A stretch of 64,000 bases of DNA from Sinorhizobium terangae (GCF_029714365.1 NZ_CP121659.1:1984001-2048000); one strand, 5' to 3'. Shown: positions 34,865 through 43,312, counted from the stretch's first letter. The notes: generated by a model from the letters alone, not told the origin. A program made the numbers and translations.

Positions 34865-36400
34865 ATGATGGAGTCGCGGCGTGCCTTCGGCCAGTTTGTC
34901 CTCGATCCCGCCCGCGGCCTCCTGCTGCGGCATGGCGAATCCGTCGCTCTTGGCCAGCGGGGCTTGGCTCTTCTCGAAGCATTGCTCGACGCCGCCGGCG
35001 GCATTGTCTCCAAGACGGAACTGATGGAGCGCGGCTGGCCCGGGATGGTCGTCGAGGAAAGCAATCTCACGGTGCAGATCGCGGCACTCCGCAAGGCGCT
35101 CGGCCCAGCGCCTGACGGGCAGGAATGGATCGCGACGGTGCCGCGCGTCGGCTATCGCCTCGTGCAGCCGGGCGCACGGTCTGGAGATGCGGAGGCCGCA
35201 CTGCCGACGCGCCCTGCCCTCGCCGTCCTGCCTTTCGCCAATCTCGGCGGCGACCCCGGCCAGGACTATTTCGCCGATGGCGTCGTAGACGACATCATCA
35301 CGGCGCTGAGCCGCTTCCGGAGCTTCGCGGTGATCGCCCGCAATTCCTCCTATGCCTACAAGGGCAGTTTCACTGACGTGCGGCAGGTGGCGAAGGACCT
35401 CGGCGTCGGCTACGTGCTCGAAGGCAGTATAAGGCGCTCGGGCAGCCGGCTGAGGATTGCGGCGCAGCTTGTCGACGGCGGCAGCGGCGCACATCTTTGG
35501 GCTGAGACCTTGAACGGCGAGCTCGACGACGTCTTCGAATTCCAGGACCGGATCACCGAAAACGTCGCGACGCTTGTCGAGCCGCACATCCAGACCGCCG
35601 AAATCGAGCGGTCGCGGCGCGAGCGTCCGGGAAGCATCGCCGCCTACGACATCTATCTGCAGGCGTTGGCAAAGATCTCCACCGAAACGGAGAAGGACAA
35701 TGCCGAGGCCTATGCGCTGCTCAAGAAGGGTCTCGAGCAGGAGCCCGACAATGCGCACCTGCTTGCTCATGCGGCCTGGGCGCTCGAACACCGCCACACC
35801 ATGGGCTGGCCGCCGCTCGGCCCCGACGACGTAGCGGAATGCGCAGCCTTCGCGCGCCGCGGCCTTGAACAGGCGGCGGGCGACGCCATGGTGATGGCGC
35901 ATTGCGGCGTTGCCCTGCTCCAGACCGCCAAGGACTACGACTGGGGCTTGGCCGTGCTGCAATTGGCGGCGGAGGCCAACCCCAACAACCTGATGGTCGT
36001 GGTTCGGGCGGGCATCGGTCACCTTCACTGCGGCAGCCTCGATCAGGCGCTTTCCCACTTCCATCGGGCGAACCGGCTGAGCCCGGGAGATCGCGGCGCG
36101 CATTTCTCGCTCTGCGGCATCGCCTACGTCGAGATGATGCGCCGCAAGTACCCTGAAGCGCTCGCCTGGGCCGCCCGTGCGCACGCCAGCAACCCGAATT
36201 TCGACCCGACGCTCTGGGCACTTGTCGCGGCCAACGCCCATCTCGGCCGCATGGAAGAAGCACATCGCTACCTCGCTGAGCTGAGGAAGATCGCTCCCGG
36301 TATAACCATCGCCCGCATCCGCGCCGGCCAGCCCGGCAGGGACTTGAGAATTGCCCCGGTCTTCGAAGGGCTCGCGAAGGCTGGCCTCGAAGAAGGCTGA
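34865..36400 (+). CDS. Winged-helix, TolB-like and TPR regulator
   Basis: 511 aa. Same layout as the gene at 30743-32341: winged helix (about 1-95, FGQFVLDPARGLLLRHGESV and TVPRVGYRLV), TolB-like domain (VLPFANLGGDPGQDYFADGV; YVLEGSIRRSGSRLRIAAQL) and TPR tail (AGIGHLHCGSLDQALSHF). The two are clear paralogues 2.5 kb apart on opposite strands, flanking the NmrA-cupin and methyltransferase genes. The start is uncertain: ATG 34865 or 34868 with weak ribosome sites, or GTG 34799 overlapping the methyltransferase by 17 bp. DNA target unknown. Confidence 0.82.
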   Translation: MMESRRAFGQFVLDPARGLLLRHGESVALGQRGLALLEALLDAAGGIVSKTELMERGWPGMVVEESNLTVQIAALRKALGPAPDGQEWIATVPRVGYRLVQPGARSGDAEAALPTRPALAVLPFANLGGDPGQDYFADGVVDDIITALSRFRSFAVIARNSSYAYKGSFTDVRQVAKDLGVGYVLEGSIRRSGSRLRIAAQLVDGGSGAHLWAETLNGELDDVFEFQDRITENVATLVEPHIQTAEIERSRRERPGSIAAYDIYLQALAKISTETEKDNAEAYALLKKGLEQEPDNAHLLAHAAWALEHRHTMGWPPLGPDDVAECAAFARRGLEQAAGDAMVMAHCGVALLQTAKDYDWGLAVLQLAAEANPNNLMVVVRAGIGHLHCGSLDQALSHFHRANRLSPGDRGAHFSLCGIAYVEMMRRKYPEALAWAARAHASNPNFDPTLWALVAANAHLGRMEEAHRYLAELRKIAPGITIARIRAGQPGRDLRIAPVFEGLAKAGLEEG

Positions 36401-36533
36401 CGCGCAGACGTCGAGACTTGACCGCAGCCCTTTGCAACTTTTTGGAACTTTTCGGCGGTGACTACAGGACCGTAAGCCCCTATCAGCGGAGACTGCTCTC
36501 CATAAGGCCGACCGGCGCATGAGGAGAGCGAAG

Positions 36534-36740
36534 ATGATCTCAATCTTGACGATCCTTTCCCTCGATCAGGGCAACATCTATACCCCGCCGCCCGAGCCAG
36601 CCGATGAAACCACGGACGTCGGAGGTCCGGTGAATACGCCGGCGGCGGAATCACTACGTGTTTCCTGGAGAAACAGGATCACGGCGCAATTTCAAATTTT
36701 TACGGCGGCTTTCTCAAATCTTGGAAGGCGCAGCGCTTAG
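36534..36740 (+). CDS. Small hypothetical protein
   Basis: 68 aa starting MISILTILSLDQGN, with GAGGAG seven bases before the ATG. A short hydrophobic start, then a Pro/Asp/Glu-rich segment (YTPPPEPADETTD) and a basic C terminus. Not recognised. An earlier in-frame ATG at 36519 is possible. Confidence 0.45.
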   Translation: MISILTILSLDQGNIYTPPPEPADETTDVGGPVNTPAAESLRVSWRNRITAQFQIFTAAFSNLGRRSA

Positions 36741-36790
36741 CAGGCACAGCGCGCCCTTCTCCTCAACCGCACGGCTGCTATCATTCGCCC

Positions 36791-37582
36791 ATGACGAAAG
36801 AAGCCGATTTCACGCCGCTTGCCGGCGGCGAGAGAACCGCTGTCAGCCGACGAGGTGGCGTGGTCATCCGGGAGACCGGTCCCTGGGCGCGTTCGGTCCA
36901 ATCTCTGCTGCGCCATCTTGAGGATGCCGGCTTCGCGGGCGCGCCCCGCGTCGTCGGAGACGGCTTCGACGAGCGAGGCCGTGAAGTCCTCACCTACATC
37001 GAAGGCGAGGTCATCAATCCGGCGCCCTGGTCGGACGAGGCCATTCATGCCTTGGGCAGCCTCATGCGTTGCCTGCACGACGCGACTGCATCCTTTCGCC
37101 CTCCGGCGGATGCGCTCTGGCGCCCCTGGTTTGGCCGCGGGGTCGGCAGGCCTGATATCATCGGGCACTGCGATGCGGCACCCTGGAACGTCGTTTCGAG
37201 GGCCGGCAAGCCGGTCGCGCTGATCGACTGGGAGGCGGCAGGCCCCGTAGACCGGCTGACCGAAATCGCCATGGCAGCCTGGAACAACGCGCAACTTTAC
37301 GATGACGACGTCGCCGAGATGAACGGCTTGCCTGATGCCGGGCGCCGCCTGCGCCAGGTGCGCCTCTTCTTGGACGGTTACGGCCTGCCAGCCGAAGCGC
37401 GGCATCGGCTTGGCTACCGGATCATCGAATTCGCGGCTCAAAGCGCGGCAAACGAGGTGATCGAGCAGCAGATCACGCCCGGAACTGAAATCGCCCCGCG
37501 CGTCTGGGGCATCGCCTGGCAGACCCGCAGCGTCGCCTGGCTGATCCGCAACCGTGATGCCTTGGAGAAAGCGTTGCGGTGA
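36791..37582 (+). CDS. Aminoglycoside phosphotransferase-family kinase-like protein
   Basis: 263 aa. The catalytic loop HCDAAPWNVV (H-x-D-x4-N) and the metal-binding LIDWEAAGP match the APH/choline-kinase-like fold, with the lyse-type N-lobe (FTPLAGGERTAVSRRGGVVIRE) reduced. Substrate not predictable; despite the family name, resistance is not implied. The stop codon is adjacent to the convergent GST gene. Hydrophilic throughout, so cytoplasmic. Confidence 0.82.
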   Translation: MTKEADFTPLAGGERTAVSRRGGVVIRETGPWARSVQSLLRHLEDAGFAGAPRVVGDGFDERGREVLTYIEGEVINPAPWSDEAIHALGSLMRCLHDATASFRPPADALWRPWFGRGVGRPDIIGHCDAAPWNVVSRAGKPVALIDWEAAGPVDRLTEIAMAAWNNAQLYDDDVAEMNGLPDAGRRLRQVRLFLDGYGLPAEARHRLGYRIIEFAAQSAANEVIEQQITPGTEIAPRVWGIAWQTRSVAWLIRNRDALEKALR

Positions 37583-37583
37583 G

Positions 37584-38261
37584 TCAGGCTATAACGCCGC
37601 CGGGCTTCTTTTTCATCATCTCTGCGTAGGCTGCTGCCATCCGCTCGGTCTCTTCGAGATAGGGGATCGCGCTCGGACGAGATCGAACCAGGTCGTACAG
37701 TCGGGCAATCGACGGAAACTGCAGGCACACGCCTTCGCGATCGAGGTACGCGACCCAGAAGCACAGGTAGAAATCTGCAAGGGAGAAGCGGCTTCCAAGG
37801 ACATATGGTCCCCTTTTTTCCAGCCTCATATTCATGATGTCCAGGCGGCTGAGGACGAGCGTTTTTGCGAGATCCTGAACCCCGGCGCTATCCGCCAATC
37901 TCAGCGAGAACCGGTGCGGAAAATGAAAGCGCTTCATCTCGGATTGTATGTCCCCCGCGACATGGAAAACCGCCGAGAGAAAAGGTCCCCGGTCCGGATC
38001 TGTCGGCGAAGGAGCGAGATCCGTAAGCTGGTGCCGGTCAGCCAGATATAACATCAGTGCGGCCACCTCATAGAGCGCGTCGCCGTCAGGCGTAATCAGC
38101 ACGGGCACAAGGCCGGCCGGGTTTATAGCAAGGAATTCCGCTGTACGGTGCTCGCCATTCAAAATGTCTATTTTTCTGAGTTCGTACTCGATTTTACCTT
38201 CCTCGAGCACCCATTGGACGAGCGGTGCGCGGGTGAAGTCACCCCCATAGAGAATGTACAT
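37584..38261 (-). CDS. Glutathione S-transferase
   Basis: 225 aa. An N-terminal thioredoxin-like domain (MYILYGGDFTRAPLVQWVLEE) with the GSH-binding NPAGLVPVLITPDG and YEVAALMLYLAD, then a helical C-terminal domain with GSRFSLADFYLCFWV. ATG 38261 has GAGAGG upstream. It conjugates or isomerises electrophiles with glutathione; the substrate is unknown. It converges with the phosphotransferase gene, one base between stop codons. Confidence 0.88.
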   Translation of the reverse strand: MYILYGGDFTRAPLVQWVLEEGKIEYELRKIDILNGEHRTAEFLAINPAGLVPVLITPDGDALYEVAALMLYLADRHQLTDLAPSPTDPDRGPFLSAVFHVAGDIQSEMKRFHFPHRFSLRLADSAGVQDLAKTLVLSRLDIMNMRLEKRGPYVLGSRFSLADFYLCFWVAYLDREGVCLQFPSIARLYDLVRSRPSAIPYLEETERMAAAYAEMMKKKPGGVIA

Positions 38262-38277
38262 CGGCCTCTCCCCCCAA

Positions 38278-38377
38278 CAGCGCCGCGCGTCTTGTCGGGC
38301 GCGCAAAAAGCGGCTGTGACACTTTGAATGACAGCACGTTTTATCCCTAAATCGCTACGGTTTAAGGACATGCAGAC
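38278..38377 (+). repeat. RIME-like mosaic element
   Basis: CAGCGCCGCGCGTCTTGTCGGGCGCGCAAAAAGCGGCTGTGACACTTTGAAT and then ATCCCTAAATCGCTACGGTTTAAGG with ACATGCAG: both palindromic modules present. Located just upstream of the GST start. Confidence 0.7.
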
Positions 38378-38576
38378 GTAACCTAAACGTCACGAGTCCT
38401 TCGCTCGCTTCCCAAGCGTGGAGGAAGGCTGCCTGCAACGCCGTGCATTCTTTGACCAAGGTGGAGCCACTCGATTTCGGCTGTCACGGTAACCACACGA
38501 TTGGATTGAACGGCCGCTTTCGAGAGCATTACATCCATTCGTCACTACTTCCGCGTAACCTGTAGCGGGAGGGCCT
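38378..38576. other. Spacer between two mosaic elements
   Basis: About 200 bp between the repeats at 38278-38377 and 38577-38660, with no ORF, promoter or hairpin that I can defend. Together with the repeats it makes up the 388-bp gap between GST and kinase genes. Confidence 0.4.
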
Positions 38577-38660
38577 TAGCGGCTTTTGCCGCACAACCTG
38601 CTGCCACCATGCATGATTTTGTCCTCAAATCGACTCCGATTTGCGGAAATCACGCAGTAT
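38577..38660 (+). repeat. Partial RIME-like element overlapping the kinase 3' end
   Basis: ATGCATGATTTTGTCCTCAAATCGACTCCGATTTGCGG with CACGCAGTA is the distal dyad of the mosaic family. It overlaps the last codons and the stop codon of the histidine kinase (stop at 38650-38652). Confidence 0.6.
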
Positions 38661-39897
38661 GCACCGGAAGCGTCACCACGAAGCAGGCGCCGCCGCCAGA
38701 CGGAGCTTCATAACGCACCGCACCGCCATGGCGCTCGGTGATCTGGCGCACCAGCGCCAGCCCCAAGCCCCAGCCACCTGTGGCCTCGCTGCGCCCCGAG
38801 GGCCGGTAGAACGGCTCGAAAACGCGGGCGCTCTCGCTGTCCGGTATGCCCGGGCCGTGGTCGCGGACCCTGAGTTCCACCATACTGCCTTCCCGCGCGA
38901 CAGTGGCTGTGACAGGTGGACCGCCGTGGCGCAGCGCGTTCTGCATAAGATTGCGCACGAGCCGGCCAATGAGGCGCGCATCGCCTGTGACAGTCGCCGG
39001 CGTGCCGGAGACCTCGACGCCGTTGCGCGCCCCCTCTTCCGAGACCAAGGCCAGCAGGTCGACGGACTCGGGCGCATCGAGTTGTTCCACATGGTCGAGC
39101 CTGCTCGCGAGCAGGATCTCCTCGACCAGCGTGTCCAGCTCGGCGAGGTTGCGGACGATCTCCTCCTTGCGACTCTCGTCCGGCGCCTGCTCGTAAAGGT
39201 CGATCGCCATGCGCAGGCGCGCCAGCGGCGAGCGCAATTCGTGGCTGGCATTGGCGAGCAGAGCGCGGTGTGACGTGATCAACCGCTCGACATGATCGGC
39301 GGCCTTGTTGAAGCTCTTCGCCACCGCCGCGACCTCGTCGCTGCCGTCCTCCGGCACGCGCGCTACGAATTCACCCCTGCCCCAGGCATCCACGCCCCCG
39401 CGCAGCCGCTCCAGCCGACGGGTGAGGTGACGCACCACGGGATAGGCGGCGAGCCCGATGACGCCGGCGATCAACGCCAGATAGGCGAGCGGATTGCGGC
39501 CGGCCGGGCGGAAGGGCCGCTCCATGCGCGCGGCGACTGCGCGACCGTCGGGCAACTCGGTCACCATGGTGTGAAAGTTGCCTCTGCCGTGGTGCCAGGG
39601 CCGCTCGATAATGTAGGGCGGGAGCGGGCGACCGGCGCTCGCGATCAGCTTGCCGCGCGGGTCGTAGACCGCTATGTCGGCGTCGAAGGCCCGTGAAAAC
39701 CGCTCCAACGTCGCCTCGACCGACGACCGATCCATATCGGGCGGAATGAGCGCGGTGACAAACCGCGCGCGCTGGCTCTCCCAACTCAACTCCTCCTCGC
39801 CCTGCCCCAGCCATACGAAGGCCGCGCTGGCGACAGCGACCGCGGCAAGGCTCGCCAGCAGTGTCAGGTAGATTTTCAGGAACAGCCGGCTGCGCAT
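38650..39897 (-). CDS. Sensor histidine kinase of a two-component system
   Basis: 415 aa. TM1 about 8-30, a periplasmic loop about 31-136 (with YDPRGKLIASAGRPLP), TM2 about 138-155, HAMP about 157-210, then HisKA with phospho-accepting H219 in ANASHELRSPL, and HATPase_c with NLMQNALRHG (N box), DHGPGIP (G1) and GGWGLGLALV (G2). It partners the OmpR-family regulator encoded 126 bp upstream on the same strand; two 45-bp hairpin repeats separate them. The periplasmic loop has no known sensor motif. Neighbouring Spy/CpxP-like and thioredoxin reductase-like genes suggest an envelope or metal/oxidant cue. Confidence 0.92.
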   Translation of the reverse strand: MRSRLFLKIYLTLLASLAAVAVASAAFVWLGQGEEELSWESQRARFVTALIPPDMDRSSVEATLERFSRAFDADIAVYDPRGKLIASAGRPLPPYIIERPWHHGRGNFHTMVTELPDGRAVAARMERPFRPAGRNPLAYLALIAGVIGLAAYPVVRHLTRRLERLRGGVDAWGRGEFVARVPEDGSDEVAAVAKSFNKAADHVERLITSHRALLANASHELRSPLARLRMAIDLYEQAPDESRKEEIVRNLAELDTLVEEILLASRLDHVEQLDAPESVDLLALVSEEGARNGVEVSGTPATVTGDARLIGRLVRNLMQNALRHGGPPVTATVAREGSMVELRVRDHGPGIPDSESARVFEPFYRPSGRSEATGGWGLGLALVRQITERHGGAVRYEAPSGGGACFVVTLPVHTA

Positions 39898-39919
39898 CGC
39901 TCTAGGTCTCTGTTTAGAT

Positions 39920-39964
39920 GCATGTCGTTATCCCAAAACCACTCCGCACTTTTGGGCGACATGC
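39920..39964. repeat. 45-bp palindromic repeat, copy 1
   Basis: Starts GCATGTCGTTATCCC, ends TTTTGGGCGACATGC; a stem of GCATGTCG/CGACATGC with an inner CCCAAAA/TTTTGGG stem. One of three equal-length copies (others at 39979-40023 and 41576-41620). Confidence 0.85.
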
Positions 39965-39978
39965 ATCTTTGGGTTTGC

Positions 39979-40023
39979 GCATGTCGTTATCCCAAAACCG
40001 CTGCGCACTTTTGGGCGACATGC
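39979..40023. repeat. 45-bp palindromic repeat, copy 2
   Basis: Second copy, in the same orientation, 14 bp after copy 1 and ending one base before the stop codon of the response regulator gene. It can form a cruciform or, in RNA, a strong hairpin at the end of that gene. Confidence 0.85.
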
Positions 40024-40722
40024 TTATCTCTCGTCGTCCTGGAGGCGGGCGAAAACATAGCCGGTGCCGCGCACGGTGATAATGCGCTTCGGATGCTTCG
40101 GGTCGCTCTCGATGGCCGCCCGGATGCGCGAGATATGCACGTCTATGGAGCGGTCGAAGGCTTCCAACTCCTCCCCCTTGACCGTGTCCATCAACTGCTC
40201 GCGCGAAAGCGTGCGGCCGGCATTTTCGGCAAGCGCCACAAGCAGGTCGAACTGGTGGCTGGTCAGCACACATTCGCGGCCGTCGACCCTGACCGCGCGG
40301 GATCCCGGATCGATCTCCAGCCGCCCGAAGCGAAAGGTCCGCGCAACCGCCGCGCTGCCGTTGCGGCGGCGCAGGATCGCCTTCAGCCGCGCCAGCAGTT
40401 CGCGCGGATTGAAGGGCTTCGGCAGATAGTCGTCGGCCCCGAGTTCCAGCCCGACGATGCGGTCTGTCTCTTCGCCCTTGGCCGTGAGCATCAGGATCGG
40501 CACGTCTGAGACGGCGCGCATGCGCCGGCAGGTCTCGAAGCCGTCGAAGTCGGGAAGCATGATGTCGAGAATCACGGCGTCCGGCCCATGACGGCCGAGG
40601 TCGGCAAGGCCCGCCGTGGCCGTCGCCGCGGTGTGGACGGTGTAGCCGTTCCCGGAGAGGTAGTCGGCAAGCATGGCGGAGAGGCGCGTGTCGTCGTCAA
40701 CGATCAAGACCCGTTCCGCCAT
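40024..40722 (-). CDS. OmpR/PhoB-family response regulator
   Basis: 232 aa. The receiver domain has acidic residues DDD (10-11), phosphoacceptor D53 in VILDIMLPD, T80 and K102 in KPFNPREL. The winged helix (about 130-228) has LTSHQFDLLVALAENAGR and RTIDVHISRIRxxxE-type sequence ending VRGTGYVF. ATG 40722 with GGAG nine bases upstream is preferred to GTG 40740. It should activate or repress promoters on phosphorylation by the kinase encoded next to it. Targets unknown; the Spy-like gene upstream on the same strand is a candidate. Confidence 0.93.
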   Translation of the reverse strand: MAERVLIVDDDTRLSAMLADYLSGNGYTVHTAATATAGLADLGRHGPDAVILDIMLPDFDGFETCRRMRAVSDVPILMLTAKGEETDRIVGLELGADDYLPKPFNPRELLARLKAILRRRNGSAAVARTFRFGRLEIDPGSRAVRVDGRECVLTSHQFDLLVALAENAGRTLSREQLMDTVKGEELEAFDRSIDVHISRIRAAIESDPKHPKRIITVRGTGYVFARLQDDER

Positions 40723-40746
40723 TTCTTGCGCTCCGTTCACTCGCCT

Positions 40747-40850
40747 GCAGCGCCGCGCATCATCAGACCCGCAAAGCTCGCTGTAATACTTTGAGTTGCT
40801 GCATGTTCTTATCCCTAAACCGCATAAAATTTAAGGAAACATGCGGTAGC
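40747..40850 (+). repeat. RIME-like mosaic element
   Basis: CAGCGCCGCGCATCATCAG...GCTGTAATACTTTGAGTTG then TTATCCCTAAACCGCATAAAATTTAAGG with ACATGCGGTAG. It lies between the response regulator and the Spy-like gene, 15 bp past the latter's stop codon. Confidence 0.7.
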
Positions 40851-40865
40851 CCAGCCAAGTAAGCC

Positions 40866-41414
40866 TTACCACCGGCCGTGGGCCCTGCGCTCCTTCAAAT
40901 GCTCGACGAGCTTGGCGCGCTGCTGCGGCGTCAGCACTTCCGCGGCGTCGAGGAGCGCGGTCGTCATCTTGCGCGAGGCCTCGTCGATGGCCGCGATGCG
41001 CTCACTGCGCAGCTTCTCGGCGGCCGCGCGGTCGATGGTCGAAGCGCCGAGGAGTTCGATAACCTCCTCACGCGTCTCGCGGAAGTCCCGGAATGTCGGC
41101 CTGATCTCGGAGCGCGCTTTGTCGATGATGTCCCAAAGCTTGTCTTCCTGCTCGGGTGTCGCGTCGAGCTCGTCGAGCACGGAGCCGATCCGGTGTTCCA
41201 TGAAGCCACCTCCCATATGCGCGTGCATCATGTGGCCGCCCATGCCGAAACGGCCCATGCCGAAGTCGAAATCGTCGCTGCGCGCGGCTGCAAAACCGAT
41301 CCCGCCGACAACCGCGACGGCCGCGAGACCGCCGATCGCGGCGCGCCGGCTCCATCCCGTCGAAGTGGGTTGGCTGGCGGCCGGGCTCGCCAGGTTCTTG
41401 TCCTCGTTTTCCAT
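40866..41414 (-). CDS. Spy/CpxP-like periplasmic protein
   Basis: 182 aa. A twin-Arg-like SRRAAIGGLAAVAVV segment forms an export signal or anchor (about 22-45), then a Met/His/Gly-rich stretch (GMGRFGMGGHMMHAHMGGG) suited to binding soft metals, and a helical domain (ELDATPEQEDKLWDIIDKA; ALLDAAEVLTPQQRAKLVEHL) with two copies of the LTxxQ-type element. Spy/CpxP proteins are periplasmic chaperones or modulators of envelope-stress signalling. ATG 41414 follows AGGAGACC. It lies upstream of, and on the same strand as, the two-component genes, suggesting feedback or shared regulation. Confidence 0.78.
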   Translation of the reverse strand: MENEDKNLASPAASQPTSTGWSRRAAIGGLAAVAVVGGIGFAAARSDDFDFGMGRFGMGGHMMHAHMGGGFMEHRIGSVLDELDATPEQEDKLWDIIDKARSEIRPTFRDFRETREEVIELLGASTIDRAAAEKLRSERIAAIDEASRKMTTALLDAAEVLTPQQRAKLVEHLKERRAHGRW

Positions 41415-41575
41415 AGTTGGTCTCCTGTCACTCCGCAGCAACGGCTGCAATGGAGGGAAAGCTAACAGTGCGACGTTTCGAGCGTTCTCGGAGAATGTGA
41501 AGAAATGTAAAGCCGCAGCGGCGCCGTCGCGGCGGGACCTGAAGCGCGTCGCGCGCTTTAGGTCATTGCCTTTAT

Positions 41576-41620
41576 GCATGTCGTTGTCCCAAAACCGATG
41601 CACACTTTTGGGCGACATGC
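41576..41620. repeat. 45-bp palindromic repeat, copy 3
   Basis: GCATGTCGTTGTCCC...TTTTGGGCGACATGC, the same length as the two copies at 39.9-40.0 kb. It lies in the gap between the Spy-like gene and the flavoprotein gene. Confidence 0.85.
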
Positions 41621-41724
41621 ATTAGCGCCCCTACCAATGCCGCGGAGCGCTGCCCCGATCCGCCGATCTGAGCCGTGATCCTTCGTCCTCCGTGCGAAGG
41701 AATGGGGGCGCACGGCCATATGCG

Positions 41725-42606
41725 TCAGAAGACCAGAGACCGATGCAACTGCGCGCCCGCCCATGCCCCGTCGGCCACGGCGAGCGAGACCGAATGGGGT
41801 GTGCGCGCTACGTCGCCGCAGGCGAAAGCGCCGGGAACCGTCGTTTCCTTCGTGGCGTCGGTGCGGATCTGTGTGCCGAATGGCGTCTCGTCGATCTCGC
41901 AGCCGAGCGTCCCGGCGATCGGCGCCGCAGGGGCGTTGCGCGAAGCGGTAAAAAGCCCGGCAAATGAGAGGGTCCGCCCGTCAGCAAGAAGGACATCGGC
42001 ATGGCCCTCGATCCTTCTCACCGGCGTTTCCTCTATCGTCACGGCGCGCGACTTCAGGTCGGCGCGGGCAGCATCGTCGAGCGCCAGCGCGCCATTGGTG
42101 AAAAAGGTCACCTCGCCCCATTCGGGAATGAGCTGGGCTTGGTGCACCGACATCGGCCCCGTGGCGATTACCCCGATCCGCCCCCGTTCCAGTTCGTAAC
42201 CGTGGCAATAGGGGCAATGGAAAATGCTCCTCCCCCAGCGTTCCGCCATGCCCTCGATCTCAGGCAGCTGATCGGTCACGCCGACGGCAAAAAGCAGCCG
42301 CCGCCCCTCATGCTGGGCACCATCCGCAGTCGTGACGGCAAAGGCGTCCTTGACCCCTCCGGCGGCTTCCGCGCGGCCGTCGACCCATGTCAGCGTTGGA
42401 TAGGCCATCAGCTGCGCCCGCGCGCTTGCGGCAATTTCGGCGGGGTCCATGCCATCCTGGCCGAGAAATCCGTGGGAATGGCTGGCAAAGCGGTTACGCC
42501 TGAGCCCTGCGTCGATCACCAGGACGGTGCGACGGGCACGGATAAGCTGGAGGGCGGCGGCCATTCCGGCGTAGCTGCCCCCGACGACGATCACATCATT
42601 CTGCAT
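41725..42606 (-). CDS. Thioredoxin reductase-like NAD(P)/FAD oxidoreductase
   Basis: 293 aa. FAD-binding VVGGSYAGMAAALQL (residues 8-22), then the redox-active pair in HCPYCHGYE (C-x2-C) and the second NAD(P)-binding part around VIATGPMS; the terminal FAD motif is AFACGDVAR. The length and lack of an extra domain place it among thioredoxin reductase-like flavoproteins. It reduces a disulfide partner; which one is unknown. ATG 42606 follows GAGGAACAAG. The Rrf2-type gene just upstream on the same strand is probably co-transcribed or regulatory. Confidence 0.85.
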   Translation of the reverse strand: MQNDVIVVGGSYAGMAAALQLIRARRTVLVIDAGLRRNRFASHSHGFLGQDGMDPAEIAASARAQLMAYPTLTWVDGRAEAAGGVKDAFAVTTADGAQHEGRRLLFAVGVTDQLPEIEGMAERWGRSIFHCPYCHGYELERGRIGVIATGPMSVHQAQLIPEWGEVTFFTNGALALDDAARADLKSRAVTIEETPVRRIEGHADVLLADGRTLSFAGLFTASRNAPAAPIAGTLGCEIDETPFGTQIRTDATKETTVPGAFACGDVARTPHSVSLAVADGAWAGAQLHRSLVF

Positions 42607-42621
42607 CACTTGTTCCTCTCG

Positions 42622-42719
42622 CAGTGCCGCGCGTCCGATCGGACGCGAAAATTTCGCTGTAACGCTTTGAATTGCCGCATGATTCCTTGGATCGGATTTC
42701 GATTTAAGGGATCATGCGT
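42622..42719 (+). repeat. RIME-like mosaic element supplying the rrf2 stop codon
   Basis: CAGTGCCGCGCGTCCGATCGGACGCG...GCTGTAACGCTTTGAATTGCCGCATG then GGATCGGATTTCGATTTAAGGGATCATGCG. Its end overlaps the last bases of the Rrf2 gene, whose stop codon (42712-42714) lies in the repeat. Confidence 0.7.
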
Positions 42720-43152
42720 TGGTGCGCCGCTCCGCATGCCGACGGGCAAAGTCGGCGGCAAGGTCGGCCAGGGTGACATGGGCAAACCGTTCCAGCAGAA
42801 GCGCCTCGGCGTCTGCGAAGGCGGCGTCGAGCGCGGCATTCACCGATTGCTCGACGAGACAATCCGGCGTTTCGTTCCGGTTGCCGATGGCGAAGATCGC
42901 AGGTTCCCCCAGCACTTCGTGCAACTGACGCAGCGTGACGGTGCTGAGATCGGCGGTGATGGTCCACCCCCCGGCATGCCCGCGCGCGGAGGCCACGAGT
43001 CCTGCCTCTCGCAGGAGCCCCATCGTCCGGCGCACGACGACCGGATTGGTGTTCATGCACTGCGCAAGCGCTTCCGAAGTCATGGAGCCGTTGTGCTCGG
43101 CCATGTGGAGGAGCGCATGTAGAACTGAGGAGAGTCGACTATCACGTTTCAT
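42712..43152 (-). CDS. Rrf2-family transcriptional regulator
   Basis: 146 aa. Winged helix with VLHALLHMAEHNGSMTSEALAQ and NPVVVRRTMGLLREAGLV, then the Rrf2 wing SARGHAGGW. The three-cysteine cluster of IscR/NsrR-type iron-sulfur sensors is missing (only isolated Cys in QCMN and DCLVEQ), so it resembles the non-cluster YwnA-like branch. It precedes the flavoprotein gene on the same strand, and that gene is its likely target, as in redox-responsive Rrf2/thioredoxin reductase-like pairs. Confidence 0.87.
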   Translation of the reverse strand: MKRDSRLSSVLHALLHMAEHNGSMTSEALAQCMNTNPVVVRRTMGLLREAGLVASARGHAGGWTITADLSTVTLRQLHEVLGEPAIFAIGNRNETPDCLVEQSVNAALDAAFADAEALLLERFAHVTLADLAADFARRHAERRTNA

Positions 43153-43312
43153 GCAACTTCAATTATTACGAAACATTGCGGATGGCAAGTGGTTCCTCGC
43201 GGTCGCAGACGACCGCGCCGTGGTTGAAGTGCCTTCAGCATTTGAGACGTCGCGGAGGAAATACCCGAAGCCACTCGTTTTTTCGATCAGGTGGAGTCTC
43301 TCGCACCGCCGA

